DNA from: Bugula neritina | Lineage: Eukaryota; Bryozoa; Gymnolaemata; Cheilostomatida; Bugulidae | Assembly: GCA_964035545.1 (NCBI GenBank) | Contig: OZ037771.1 | Coordinates: forward strand, 8,914,408-8,978,407 | Reading direction: 5' to 3' | DNA: 64,000 nucleotides | Shown: piece after piece, positions 1 to 12,202 of the stretch | Numbering within the stretch: position 1 is the stretch's first letter | Layout of the letters: each line of letters begins with the position of its first letter | Made by a program: the position numbers and the translations under genes | The notes under the pieces: generated by a model | What the model was told of the DNA's origin: nothing | What the model saw: the letters and a program-made list of their open reading frames with translations, nothing else | Database searches by the model: none

Positions 1-433
1 TAGGAGGTGGGCCCTGAACCATAGGGGACTTATGGCGGGCGGATAGTAGCAGTACGTGAAACCCTGACGTTAGTGCGGCCAGGGTGATAGCCTTCCTGAT
101 GACTGGCTTGATGGCATCCAGGTATAGGGGGAAACTGTCTTCATCAACAGTGTGGTTCTCTCCGGCGAAGCAGCTTAGCTTATGTACTGTCACGGGATAC
201 GGGTAGACGTCGTGGAACCCGCAGGGACAGAAGTGGAGTAGGAAATGGGCGTCTACATGTAAACGCAGGGAGCGGTGTGACGGGCACTCCTCAAAGCAGA
301 CCTGGCAGGTTCGGTGTGGTCCACTGGGTCCCCAGGCTTCTTCAATTCTCCTCTCTGTCGTGGGTGACACCCAACGGTGTCGTCGGCGGAGCACTACGGG
401 TATGCCATTCTCCATTACAGGTTCTTCTTCCAT
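1..433 (-). CDS. C2H2 zinc-finger ORF of the Ty3-like element, open at left edge
   Basis: An open frame starts at an ATG at 433 on the minus strand and runs 144 codons without a stop to the window edge. About 45 residues in, a C2H2 finger is visible (CQVCFEECPSHRSLRLHVDAH: C-x2-C-x12-H-x3-H). A second, less regular cluster follows (CPCGF...HKLSC). It lies downstream of pol in the same orientation, and no LTR is visible between them, so it is probably a third ORF of the same element. It could instead be the first ORF of an adjacent element. Nucleic-acid binding is inferred only from the fingers. Confidence 0.6.
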   Translation of the reverse strand, partial: MEEEPVMENGIPVVLRRRHRWVSPTTERRIEEAWGPSGPHRTCQVCFEECPSHRSLRLHVDAHFLLHFCPCGFHDVYPYPVTVHKLSCFAGENHTVDEDSFPLYLDAIKPVIRKAITLAALTSGFHVLLLSARHKSPMVQGPPP

Positions 434-1083
434 AGACAGAGAGGTTGGCTGGTCTCGTGACCGGGAGGTGGTCACTCGAGTGTGATCTGAAAGAGTAGCA
501 GTGTTGAAGATTATACACTGAGGCACCGTCGGCGTGTACAGCCTGACCGGTACTCTGTTCAGTTACACTCGTGAGATTCAGGCTAATGAATAGTTGATGG
601 AGAACACACTCGCTATGACAGATTATTTAAAATCAAAGTCGACGTGTATTCCCACCACTGTTTATCATTATCGAATCTCCAGCTCGCTAGCTAGTGTAGC
701 TAAGCTGACTGATGCAGTCTAGTTATCGTACCAAAAACATAATTAACTCACCCTTCGATCCAGAATAGTAAGACATTTTGGAATGAGAGTGGTAAGTGAT
801 TACTGTTTACTGGCACGTCTACTCTCGACTGCATCAACATGGGAAAAGACCGGACAGCGTGGTTGTGAAACGTGACTAGGGCTTTTCACTTCCAGCGGAT
901 GAATCTCGTGTGAGATTCCGCCGAGGCAAAAGTTGAGATTTTCGTGGTGATCACAACGCCCACGGCTCTTTGCCTGTTTTCCCATGCGAGGCCTCTCTAG
1001 ACTTTCGTTACTGCCGCTTATACCGCGGTCACGTACACAGTCTCTGAGACACCCTGGAAGTTGCCTAGTGTGTGGTCCTGGTC
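434..1083. other. Non-coding stretch between pol and the zinc-finger ORF
   Basis: The pol frame ends at 1084 and the next plausible ORF starts at 433. Only frames shadowing the end of pol are open here. I see no LTR copy: the start of the right-hand LTR (from 3992) does not recur here. The second LTR therefore probably lies left of the window. Confidence 0.4.
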
Positions 1084-3159
1084 CTATGTTGGTATCTCCT
1101 TGCAGAGCCCCTCCCACGGGGGTTTTTGCACTTCCGGACCTGTTTCTGGTTCCGGAAGTGGTGATGATGGCAGGCTTGACGTTGGGGGCGGTGGGCGCAC
1201 TTTCAAGGACGGAAGTGGCCTTTCTCGCCTCGCCAAGTCTTCCTGACGTGTCATGGAGGTGTTTCCGGCCAGGTTGACAGTCTCCGCCTGCCGAGACCTT
1301 CTCGCACAATGCGTCTGCCGCCCCGCTTCACCAGGGAGACGGCTATGCTTGTTGGTCTGGCAGACTTTGCACCGTCTCACTCTGCGTCGGATATCTTGTT
1401 CCATGTTAGGCCAGTACCACCGGAGTTGTAGCTTGGTGACCACCCCTTGGACTCCTCCGTGAGTCTCCTCGCGGGTGTCTTGTATCAACTTCCGGCGGAT
1501 GGCAACTGGGCAGACAACCCTCTTCCTGGCTGGCTGTCTGCTGTTGGCGGCCAAGGTCATGGTCAGCAGACCATCTGGCCCGACCCGCAGAGAGCTCCAA
1601 CGTTGACAGTACAGCCGTAACTCGGCGCATCCCTGTCGCCGTTGTGTACTACTGGGTCGTCGCCCTTCCTGTTTCGCTCGGTACACGTCGGCTACCACCC
1701 CAGGAAGACATTCCTGGAGCTTCGGCAGCTCCCTAACGTTACCAGCCCATACAGGTTTGGCGCGGAGGCTCTGGGCAGCCTCCGGGGGCGTGTCAGCCCT
1801 CTGTTGGAGTAGCTGAGCAGGGGCGGTCCTCGCCGCCCGTGGTACCTCACGGCAGCCTGCTCTATTTAGGCGGGCTCCGTGGTCTGTGTGGCTGAACGCC
1901 TCACTGTACCCATGTGGCAACCTAGCCATAGCCTGGCGCTTCCCGTTGCCTGTGCAGCCACGCGTCCCTGGAGGAGGGAAGGCGTGGGTTGGGACGGTCC
2001 TCCGCCCTCGAGACGGGCTCTGCTGAGGACCTTCCGTCGTAGCTCCCGACAACGGCCCAATGGCTTCCTCCTGGACAGGATGGAAGCGACCCAGCATGGA
2101 TCTGGGTGGTAGGTCTACTGTCTCTGAGAAGGGGTTGACACACTGCACTGAGATCTCTCCTTGCCCCGTGAGCCGGCTAAAACTACGGGCAAGTTGGACT
2201 CTCGAGTGCGTACTTTCGACAACTCCCAACTTAGAGGTTTGGCCACCGTCTACCTTGCAGCGGACGGTAGCCCGGGAGTGGCCTGGTATAGTACAGCTCC
2301 GTACTACCTGCACTGCTCCCGCTAGAGGACGACCAAACTTATCGACACAAGCGAGCTCCTTGTCGCCCATGATCATCGCAGATTTACTGAAATCGATGCG
2401 ACAACCGTGTCGTTGTAAGAATGGCATCCCGAGGATAGCATCCTCGTTGAGCTGCCCGACGATAAACGTCTCTTGGATGGCCTGGTTACGGACGTAACCA
2501 GTTAGCTCAATAATGCCGTAGAAGGGAATGCACGACCCGTCTGCCAGGGTGCCATGATCCCCCTCATACGGTGCCAACCCGTCCTTGACCTTAGCGCTGA
2601 GGGTGTCAAAGAACTGACGGCTAAGGAGGTTGGTGGTGCAGCCGGAGTCCAGGAGGAAGTTGGCAGGCTTGCCGGCTAGCTTCCCTGGTAGGAAGTAGCT
2701 ACTTCCGTGCGGCTGCAATTGTGTGTGCCGTGGTTGCACCTCCCTCGCTGTGGGTCGAGGGGTCCACGGTTGGCGGCGACTATTGACCAGCTGCCGAGGT
2801 TGGGGCGGTACGCCTTGCGGCGTCTGTACTGTTTCCCTCGCAGGCTCTGTGGTCAACCGTCTGCCGGCTCCGTGTTGGTGCTGGAGTGGCGTAGAGGACC
2901 CAGGCGGCGAGTGGCTTGAGCCTACTTGCCGCGGGGGTCGCCACTTCACAGCATCTCCGCGCGGCGCCCAGCGGGGCGACAGACGCGCGGGCCTCCCTGG
3001 GTGATTCACAGACGGCCCGCAGGAGGTGGGAACATCTGCGGGCCGGGGTAGTTTAACCCTGGTGGGAGCTGAGGGCAGTTTCTCTGGAAATGTCCTGGCC
3101 TTCCGCATTCCCAGCAGAAGTGGTGCCCCATGCCTGGTGATTGTACCTGCGGCCCGCAA
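1084..3159 (-). pseudogene. pol: Ty3/gypsy-like pol with in-frame loss of RT, RNase H and integrase core
   Basis: A 691-codon frame overlaps gag by 154 nt and lies in the -1 frame relative to it, the usual arrangement for frameshifted Gag-Pol. After a Pro/Arg-rich linker comes an aspartic protease with active-site motif FLLDSGCTTNLLSR. The last third has an HHCC integrase zinc-binding module (KLQLRWYWPNMEQDIRRRVR, then CKVCQTNKHSR). The family normally has about 1.3 kb of reverse transcriptase and RNase H between these, ending in a YxDD-type core. None is present: the frame passes from a pre-RT linker (near 1860-1870) to post-RNase H sequence. The integrase D,D-35-E core is also missing, because the frame jumps near 1260 to a Pro-rich tail. 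Both losses kept the frame open. The element cannot transpose by itself. Confidence 0.82.
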
Positions 3160-3956
3160 GGCTCACGGGCAGTATCTACCTGGCTTGGGGAAGCTAATGT
3201 GGTGACCAGTTTATCTAGCATGTCAGTCATCTGTGAGATTTTTGACGCTAGTGACATCTGGTTCACATTAGCCACCGCGGAGGGTTCCGCGTTTAATTCG
3301 GTGTGAGCAGTAGAGTGCTCCGTGGTCACCTGGCGGGAGGCCACGCGGTTGCGGTGCATATGAGTCGCCAAGAGGTAGGCTTCTCCCACCGCAAGTGCAT
3401 CTTCGACTGTGGTGACTCCCCTCGCTTGGAGTTGATGGTGGAGCCCCAAGTCGTTGATGGACTGCACGAAGGCATCATAGGTATACCTCTCACGATGTAC
3501 CGGAGGCAGATCGCGGAATGCGATCTGCGCTAATGGGTACACCGTGGCAGCGTGCTCTTCTAGTGACGTGTGAGGATCACGCCGCATCCTCTGTAGACGG
3601 GCCCGCGCATCTATGGGAGAGATGCCAAAACGGGCCCGCAGGGAAGCAGAGATTCCGTCTATGTCAGGTCCCGCTCCGTACGGCTTAGCTTTGCCCGTCA
3701 GCGCCATCCTGAGCTTTAGCAACGCCACCCTTGGCGGCCATTCTGCAATCTCCATCACATCCTGGAATTCTTGGATGAACTGCTCCACTGCTTCTTCGCC
3801 GGTGAAGGTGGGCGCCTTCAGCCGGTATCTATCTTCACCATGCTCTCTAAGAATTCTCACTTCTTCATCTAACACCACTGGTTCCACAGGTATATCAACA
3901 TTATCTCTCTCGCCTTCATTCAGTGGAATGGGTAGCTCCGTGCCGTCTTCTGCCAT
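3006..3956 (-). CDS. gag: Ty3/gypsy-like Gag (capsid plus zinc knuckle)
   Basis: The frame is open from an upstream ATG at 3971, but that codon touches the primer-binding site. The in-frame ATG at 3956 (MAEDGTELPIP) is the likelier start and gives 316 aa. The middle is a retrotransposon capsid-like domain (KAPTFTGEEAVEQFIQEFQD, then a helical region with LRMALTGKA and ARFG). Near the C terminus is one CCHC knuckle (CWECGRPGHFQRNC), which in this family binds RNA. There is no internal stop. Gag forms the particle that packages element RNA. An intact gag beside a gutted pol suggests a non-autonomous or recently inactivated element. Confidence 0.85.
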   Translation of the reverse strand: MAEDGTELPIPLNEGERDNVDIPVEPVVLDEEVRILREHGEDRYRLKAPTFTGEEAVEQFIQEFQDVMEIAEWPPRVALLKLRMALTGKAKPYGAGPDIDGISASLRARFGISPIDARARLQRMRRDPHTSLEEHAATVYPLAQIAFRDLPPVHRERYTYDAFVQSINDLGLHHQLQARGVTTVEDALAVGEAYLLATHMHRNRVASRQVTTEHSTAHTELNAEPSAVANVNQMSLASKISQMTDMLDKLVTTLASPSQVDTAREPCGPQVQSPGMGHHFCWECGRPGHFQRNCPQLPPGLNYPGPQMFPPPAGRL

Positions 3957-3972
3957 GACTGCTATACGCAAG

Positions 3973-3990
3973 ATCCCACCGCTGCCACCA
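3973..3990 (-). promoter_or_regulatory. Primer-binding site complementary to tRNA-Leu 3' end
   Basis: The plus strand reads ATCCCACCGCTGCCACCA. This matches the 3' end, including CCA, of animal tRNA-Leu (AAG type) as I know it. The minus strand therefore carries an 18-nt primer-binding site starting TGGTGGCAGCGG, directly upstream of gag as expected for minus-strand priming. One base separates it from TGTAG... at 3992, the probable LTR edge. Confidence 0.8.
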
Positions 3991-3991
3991 C

Positions 3992-4420
3992 TGTAGTAAT
4001 TTGTGCAATTACTGAGCGTGAGTTATTTACTTGCGTATAGTTAGCTGGTTATTCTGCTATCAATTACTAGGGTAGCTGTCGAGTAATTATATTTATTATC
4101 CACAATAAAGCATAAAACAAACATCACATCAAATTATCCTATACAAGAGTCAACTACTAACACATGTTACTACTACAAGCCTCCGCTTACAACAACGTGA
4201 TATAATGTTAATAACCCGGGAAGTGTCACGTGAATCGGAAGCATATCTTCCGGAGCTGCTAATTGGTTGCTACATAAGAGTCTAAGTATTCCAAGAGTAG
4301 GGAGAGGGCGATTCCTGTATTTGTACTTTGCACTACTCACTACAATATACAGCTGAAGTCGTTGAAATGCTTAATACAGAGAGCTACGAGTTGCTTTGGG
4401 GAGGCTGTAGTAAATACGTT
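3992..4420 (-). repeat. Probable 5' LTR and leader of the Ty3-like element (far edge undefined)
   Basis: The LTR edge next to the primer-binding site reads TGTAGTAATTTG on the plus strand, fitting a terminal TG...CA. The outer end is not resolved, because the partner LTR lies outside the window and cannot be compared. The end given here is a guess. Confidence 0.4.
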
Positions 4421-6213
4421 TGTAGCAGTAGCTGGCAGCATGTTTACATGCACACTGTGTGTATGTGTGTTTCATAGTCCATCATCATAGTATATTCATA
4501 GCTCCTAAACAAAACAATGAATTCCTACAACTGCGCAGCAAAAACCACAACTACTGAATCAAGTGCATTGCAAAAGTCTAAGACAACAAATCTGCCAGAA
4601 CATTTCTGTTCCCTTATTTGGAATTACTTGGGACTGGTGGTGCAATCTGGGTGACCAATAGGATCTGGAACACATCATTTTTGTTTGTTTGTTTTTTGTG
4701 TATTATTCTGCTGCTGTTGGAAAGCATTGGTTATCCTGATCAGTTGCAATTAGTAGAGCCAAAGATCAAGTTATACTACTTATAATTTTACATTAAACAA
4801 GATACATATTACTAACTATTGAAACCTAAGAGCAGAAGCTGTATTATCAAGTTATCAGAGAAGTGCTAAAGGTTTGTCCGCTATTAATTTTTCTATCATT
4901 TATTGTCTTAATGCCTTAATATCGATACATTTAGCTTATATTATATGAAATGGTTTATAGCTGACATTATTTTTAATGAATTATTATGCAGTAATATTTT
5001 GCTTACTTTAATAATTTTTATGTGTGTTATTTCCTTACAGTTCTTATTTTCTTGTACTTTATTTAGCCTTATATTGTGTGTATTTTATTTAGATTTCACG
5101 GTGTAGCTTTGTGAGCAAAAGTGTTATAAGTTGGAATAAAATACTAATAACTACACTCACAAGACATCAGTTTAATTCCTAAACCTACTCTGATAAGCTT
5201 GCGGTTGCTAGCAGACCTAACAAAAACTGCTACAACGTTGGTAACTGGAAATAAATGTTTAGTTGCAAAGAAGTTAGTAAGCAACATTCAGATTCTTCTA
5301 GAGATGGACATTAAATGAAATGTTCAGGTGATGCATGCAATGTCTCCCGGATAGGAATTTAAATGGTTTGGGATAAAGGAGTTGTGCAATCAGTGTGATT
5401 ATAGAGGAGAGCTGTTAACTCAGTTGAGTAAAACTGACGCAGAAGAAAATGATTTTAAACCTTATTTCAATGGTGAGAGGTGGGTTATTCAGAGTAACTG
5501 GAGAAACCAAGACCCGCCTTAATTAGATGACTAACGTGCTGGATATTCTGTCCTACTAAACAGTGAACAAAGGATGGTGAGATAGTAGAGCATGATCACA
5601 GAGTGCATGGAGATGCATCAGGTTAAGCAACCCAACAAACTCAAAACTGTGCGCTCAGTGATGTATTATAAAGAATGAACTAATCATATGTCAGAAGCAA
5701 TCCAGGTATAGATATTGCAGTAATTGTAGTATGTTAGCTTATATGAAGAGCCAAGAGCATGATGAATAAGAAGTTAAAGCAAGTGGGCCTGTGCTAGTAT
5801 ATTGCAGCCATTGTGTTCTTTCAAAGTTTGCTAGTTTTCAATACTATATAATTATATATAATATATCCCATTATAGGTTTTATTACATGAAACTACAATC
5901 AGATGAGTTAAGCACATAATACTTTTAATTGTACCAAAAATATAATACACAGATATGTCAAAGGCAACAAATAGAGAACTACTTCAAATGATGCTTGTAA
6001 AGGTTTTAGGAGTTGGTGCTTTACTGATATTTAATAACCAATGAAATTTCAGCAATGACTACTGTAGCACAGCCTGCATACACAACATGAACTCAAGTAC
6101 AATCACCTATTCCATAAATTGACATCAATGAGTACAAAAAATACTATCATTATCAACAAGAGTACTGGGTAGGGCTGGTTATTCAGAATCTATCATTGCC
6201 TATAGTAGCCATT
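4421..6213. other. Gene-free AT-rich stretch
   Basis: No coding frame with recognisable protein character on either strand, no tandem array and no RNA gene seen. Confidence 0.5.
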
Positions 6214-6905
6214 AATAGACCATGTAAGATTGGTACATTTAGTACCTTGAACCAATTCTAGATACTCACCACTATAACTTATATAAACTTCTGCAAGTTC
6301 AAATGCAAAATGCATACTTCTAGGAAATAGCTGTGCAACTTTTATTACATGCATTATTTTATTTCATATCTTAAATTTATGAATCATGAGTTCATTTTTC
6401 AAAATGTTTAAATTAAGTGCTTAAAAAATGCATTTAAAGAATGTATTCCTGAAAAATTACCCTGGAGCAGTTTGACCACAACCCCAGCTGTTTTGGCAAA
6501 ACACATTTAATGACATTTTCATCGACATAGTGGTAAATTGGTTGGTTGTTTTTGGCAGATGAGTAGCACGCTGGCTGGCTGCAACTTTATACAATTCTGA
6601 TTGGCTGGACTCTACATGACCAGCTAATGATTGTATCTGATTGGCCTAATAATTCATTTGCATTTGAAAATGTAGAGTTTTATATAAGTTATAGTGGTGA
6701 TATTTTAGAGTTGGTACACACCCCTTTTTTGGTTGAGTTTTATAATCTGATCACGCTGTAGTCATCTACAACACTTCAGTGTATGGGGAAATTATTAGTA
6801 TTGCGAAATCTGTTTTGGCTTATATTGCTATGCCAGTTTTCTGACTTGGTTTGTAATAAACCATAGGCAGCTATATAACTTAGGTGATTTCATCGAAGGT
6901 AGACA
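6214..6905 (+). repeat. Left arm of a 692-bp inverted repeat
   Basis: This segment reappears as its reverse complement at 14515-15206. I traced both ends by eye. The match begins at AATAGACCATG and ends at ...AAGGTAGACA, with equal arm lengths and no difference noticed. Outside both ends the sequences diverge at once, and no obvious target-site duplication flanks the pair. The arms show no protein-like frame. They include a smaller TIR-bounded unit, listed separately. Confidence 0.9.
6266..6700 (+). mobile_element. MITE-like unit with terminal inverted repeats inside the left arm
   Basis: The ends are inverted copies of TCACCACTATAACTTATATA. Similarity continues inward for about 25 bp (TTCAAATGCAAA on both sides) with mismatches. 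At 435 bp, non-coding, with TIRs, it fits a MITE. The superfamily is not clear and I could not define a target-site duplication. Confidence 0.6.
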
Positions 6906-8780
6906 TTACTTAGACCTTAGAACATCAAATCAACCAGTGCTGTTACTTGGTTTTATTGCAAAGCAGTAGTGAGAGCATAGCACACTTGCACAGTCACCTA
7001 GCTGCAATGGCAGTGGCCACACTAAACTCACCAGTTTTATTAAAATATCTTATGTAAGGCACTTAAATACACTAGCTTAGTCTGTTAGTATGTAGAGCAG
7101 TAACACAGTTACAGCAGTCACATCACCCCTCTCTATCTTGTCTACCAAGTACAGAGGTTGCAAAAATGATAATCATTTCATGATTTAGTTTTAAATCAAT
7201 GCATATTACTGAATACCACAGCATAGTTAAGGTCATCCCCAGTGAAATATCATCTTATAATCTAGTCTCAGTTCCTAGTTGCTATTGCTCTGTGGGCGGC
7301 ATGCGTATTGCCTACTTGTCATAATTTAGCATGAGATATAACAATTGCCAACAGACCATGAAATTAGCTAGGGCTGCACCTGTTCGTATTACAACCATCG
7401 CTACAATCTATTGAGCAAGTATGTGGTCATGGCAAGCCTCAGCATCACCTCATTATTATTATTACAAGAGACCAGTGGTTTGTTTCATGTGCAATGTACT
7501 TGATGTACAAAGGAAGATAATTTTTGTAACTTCTTTTTCAACTAACTATGTAAAACTCTTTCAGATTCTGGAAGCAAGCTAAATGCTAAAGCTAATTCAA
7601 TATTTATCCATTTGCCTAGTCTAATAAAGTTGTTAATAATTACAGGCTTGACTACAACTTGACAAATAATTTAGAGATGCTCTTCTCTCAAAGCATACTG
7701 TTTTTAGGTTTGACTAATAATCTATCTGTTCACTACCATTGACTAACTTGAAGTCAAAATTACCTTCATCATTAAAATTCTCTTCTAGTTGCAAAAACAC
7801 TTCTCATTGCTAAACTATTACAATCAGTTACAGACTCTGCACAATAGCTTAGAATAGTAAAGAGACTTGCATATAGGTCAGATAGTCATGTGTGAGATTT
7901 TGTTGGTAGCTGTAATGATCAGATTTGCAGAATTTTGTGTGGCCACTTTGAGTTTAGATGGTTTTGGTAAAGGATTTGATTGCTGCAAGTTTCTAATATA
8001 GCTAGTAGGTACTTTTGTGGTCCCATTGTACATTATTATAAGCATTAATCAACACTTATTGAAGTGAGTTGGAACTTGGAACTATATAAAAGGTTAGACT
8101 GTGAGCCTGTGCTTTAAATATATTATATTTGCTCTCTGTTGTATACAGTCTAAACTTTAAAAGGTCCAATCAACCTTAAATTGCTTCTAGCTAAATGTCT
8201 AAAAATTGGCTATGAGCTGTATCTTGTTGCCTTGCACTGAGAAATAAATTTGAGGCCAGCAAACAACTGGGCTCCTTTTGTACACCTGGCAGCTACTATC
8301 AATAGTTGGTTATCATAGCTGCGCAGTGTTCACTCAAGCATGATATCATTGGCTTGCTGTATACCAACTCAGAGCCAAGATTATCAACTATTTTATGTTT
8401 CTAAATTTAGCATCTAATAGAAAAAGCTGCGTCTAGTTAGACTGACTGACGCTATGCTTGCCTGAGTGAAACACCCAAGATGAACAGTTTTAATCTTAGC
8501 TAGGCAAGAATTGAGAATTTGAAGAGAAAACCTCCTTAAAATAAAAGAAGATGTCCAGTGAATTCAGTTTTGTTTCTGGCCGATAGGTGTCAGTTAATCA
8601 GCTCAGATATAACTAGCAATGCATTTTCCATTATTCTGATGCTGCAGTTATAATATTCCATAACAAGAATTGACTTAATAATTTAGGAATATGCAACAAA
8701 TCAACCAGTTTTATTCAAGTTAACACCAGATAGCCATTGCTAAAGATCAAAACCAAAATCAGTGTGGATTTTCAAACATA

Positions 8781-8783
<3 letters not shown>

Positions 8784-8824
<41 letters not shown>
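8784..8824. repeat. TA dinucleotide microsatellite
   Basis: Uninterrupted (TA)n of about 40 bp. Confidence 0.9.
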
Positions 8825-8827
<3 letters not shown>

Positions 8828-11800
8828 GTATGATCAGGCATAGAAGTAGCAAGTTCAATAAATAATGCAAACATGCAGAAGGTGTAACAGCTAGCTGTGT
8901 ACTTTTGTGAAGGAATAAGTCGGGGCTTTTTTATAGCAATACATCCTATAAGTATCTTACAAACATGGGGGAAATAATATGTTAGTTCTCTAATTACTTT
9001 TCTTAAACATACATTACAATATTGAATGTCAAAACCGATTTTGTAAAAAAGCATAATCTATAAAAATTCAAGCTGCAAAAGCCCAACTAAAAGGCACATT
9101 GCTCGGGTGATTAGTCCTGTCAATTATTAATAATTTTAGTTTTTATATCCGTTGATAAAGTGTCCTATTTTTGCAGGTAGAGTCTTGATATATAGGTGTC
9201 AGTTGTAGAGTATTATGCTTTTTAAACATAAAAATATATCGTCTTGCAAGAGTAGAGAATCTAAAAATCCTAAGAGCTGATGCTGATATAATAGAAAGGA
9301 TGTCCTGAGCACACATGCTATAGCATTTCTTTGACAAAACCTAATCATCTAGTAGCCCACTTGTTTTTGGAACTCAATCTAAAAATATAAATAGCAGTTT
9401 TCTCAATACATTGAAAAGTAATTTGCAACATTTTGAATTTGAATTAAATTGTTCATACACCACAGTTAGTACTAGAGTAGGCTAATTTCTATATTCTGTA
9501 AAATCTACCTATACTGTAATCAGATCAAAGCTGCCAGCTGATAACTTTTTAAAAAACACAGCTCATGATTAAAATTACTATTAGGTTGGATGCTCCCTTG
9601 AAATTGTATTTTTTAAATAATTTTTTAGTAGATATGATTGCCGTGATGACTCCAATTATTTTGAAACATATGCTTATAATGTATTTTAAGTTGGTCACTC
9701 ACAGTAAATGTAGTTTGGTATGCAAGTAGTAGTACAATGAGAGTTACTAAACAGAAGATTTTTAGTGCAAAACTATATTTTCTATGTGCCTACTCAACTA
9801 CAATACTCTAAATAATTGGAGAAAAAAGTGAGTCAATAATAAATTTGGCCATTTTTCTTACATAATGATGAAATGAACTCTGACAATTTTGATCTAGTCT
9901 TACAGTCTTACTGTCTTAGTAATAGTTCTACCATCAATGCATTCTTATTATACTATGCCTTTTTTATGAATATAAAACTCAATTTTGAAATTTAGTTATA
10001 CTGTGCAATGCTATAATAATAATAATAATAACAATATGAATATGAATATAATATTAATAATAGATATAATACGCAGTATAGGTCTACTGTAATACTATAA
10101 TAGTAATAGTACAACTATACAAATCCTATAAAATTAATTAAAAATAAATATATTATTGCTTGAAAGCAATATGAAATATGCGAATTTGCTGAAGGAAGCA
10201 GTGGTACTCACTTACCCTTGAAGTTAAACTCTTAAAGTTAATCAAAGTACACTCTTTCATCCTAGGTTTGAGAGGTAAAAGACATTTTTCACTCCATTTT
10301 GAAATGATATTCCCACCGCCAGTTGGCAAGTTCACTTCACAGATTGCGTTTTAACATCGAATTTTTTATTTACCGAGCTAGCTTTTACTAGTAACATATC
10401 CAATCGGGCAAGATAAGTAACGCTTACAGCTGCGTATGATATTATGCAGAGCAGTTTGTTTGAGGACAGTGCACTGCAACTGCGGAATTACTAAGGAAGG
10501 TTTGGGGGGGGGTGAATGTGAATTATAAACGTTCTATGTGCTTTTTTGAAAGCATTATGATAGCATACGCTTTAGTCATTTATATGTAAAATAAAACTTA
10601 TTGTTTTATAAATTATAATTTACTTATTTATTTATTTTACTATTGTTTTAAAAACTTGATAAAACTTTGAACACCCCCTCATAATACCACAACCGCACTC
10701 CACTCCTTTTGTTATAACCTAATTAGATTAGAAGTCACATCTTCAATACAAACAAGCTATTCCGATGTCTGCTGCTGGCATTAGCTTGAAACTGCAGTGA
10801 AGCTTTTATAACTGAGCTAGTAGGCTGAAAGTGCACTACCTATAGTTAGCTACCAATGTTATGAATTGGTGTAAGCAGTAAAGGAAATGAGTAGTATATA
10901 TGTGTACAGAAACTTGTGCTCAAATGCTTATAGAACCCCATAGTTACGGTTATTTGAGATTCAGTCAAGTCCAACAGAAATTGTGAAATTAAATACCCAT
11001 TTATATTACATCATACTGAATCTGGTCACAGAATTGGCTATTTAAAGCTAATTTTAATTAAAACCATATTGCAATATAAAATAACCTGCCTAAGTTGCTC
11101 CTTATTGACGAGTAGTCTAGTTGGGCATTTAAGTTCAAAACATGAGCTCATTTCAGCTAAAAATAGCAGCACCTTGTTACTGCCTATGAATGGCTTGCAT
11201 GCATGGTCACTGCCAGAGCCATTAGCAAAATGGCTTACTGCTATTGCAAGTCTGCTACATATAAGCCTCCTACGTGCAAGCACTATTTATCAATCAGAAA
11301 CTACTTATGTAATTGTAAGCTACCAGAATTTTAATACCATAATATTATAAAAAAAGTTGTCTGGTAGGTGCGATATAAGCAGAAAAGCTAAAACAGCCTA
11401 AATTCTTAAAAAATTTTAAGGAATTCTAATTTGGTAACATGTCGGAATTCTCCCTAAACTTCTTAAGCTGCATCTCACCGCCTGTAATAGGCCCAACAAT
11501 ACGAAATGCAGGGTTTAAGTTCTCAATACCCTCATCACTGCACATACCTCATACTTATTATACTTAGCTGATAACACTTTACTACTATTGTTGAAAGAAA
11601 GTTATGCAATTACTATTCAATTGACTAAAAATTCTCTCCAACAATTTTGTAGATTCTGAAAACAAAGTTAATGTTTTAAAATAACAATACAGTGAGTTTG
11701 GTTACAGATATATTATTAGTATAATTTAGATTACTCTACAGAACAACAAATTTGCATTGAAATCACACACAAAAGGCATAAAATTTAGTGGCCCTAACTC

Positions 11801-12202
11801 TCACTAGCATCCTAAGATGTCTGGGTTATCATACAGGCTGCATTACTAAACTGCTTTGCACTAGAAAGAAACAAGTCAAAGCAAGAAATGTACGCAGGCT
11901 TCAGAAACCGCTTCATATAAATACAACTGAAATCTAGATTCAGGGTGGATTGCGCATTGTACAGCCTCGTGTCTATAGGCAGTACAACAATATTGCAGCC
12001 ACCAAGATTCCAACTACTAGCTACTAAAATAATATAATAACCAGCCTCATACTGCCTTTTACCCATACCACAGTTTACTGCAGAGATGAACTTTAACCCT
12101 TTGGTTTAGCGCGCACAACATGAATCGTAGGCCGCATGAGCTCCCTGTAATCATTATGATGGCTACAATGCAGCGCAGCTCTAGCGTGTTCAGCCAAGCG
12201 TG

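Noticed and set aside
800-1309. 169-codon minus frame and overlapping plus frames in 980-2500
   Set aside because: Shadows of the pol frame or its flank, with no domain character.
11038-11350. Overlapping 81- and 93-codon frames on opposite strands
   Set aside because: No domain, no splice context, and typical of chance frames in gene-free DNA.
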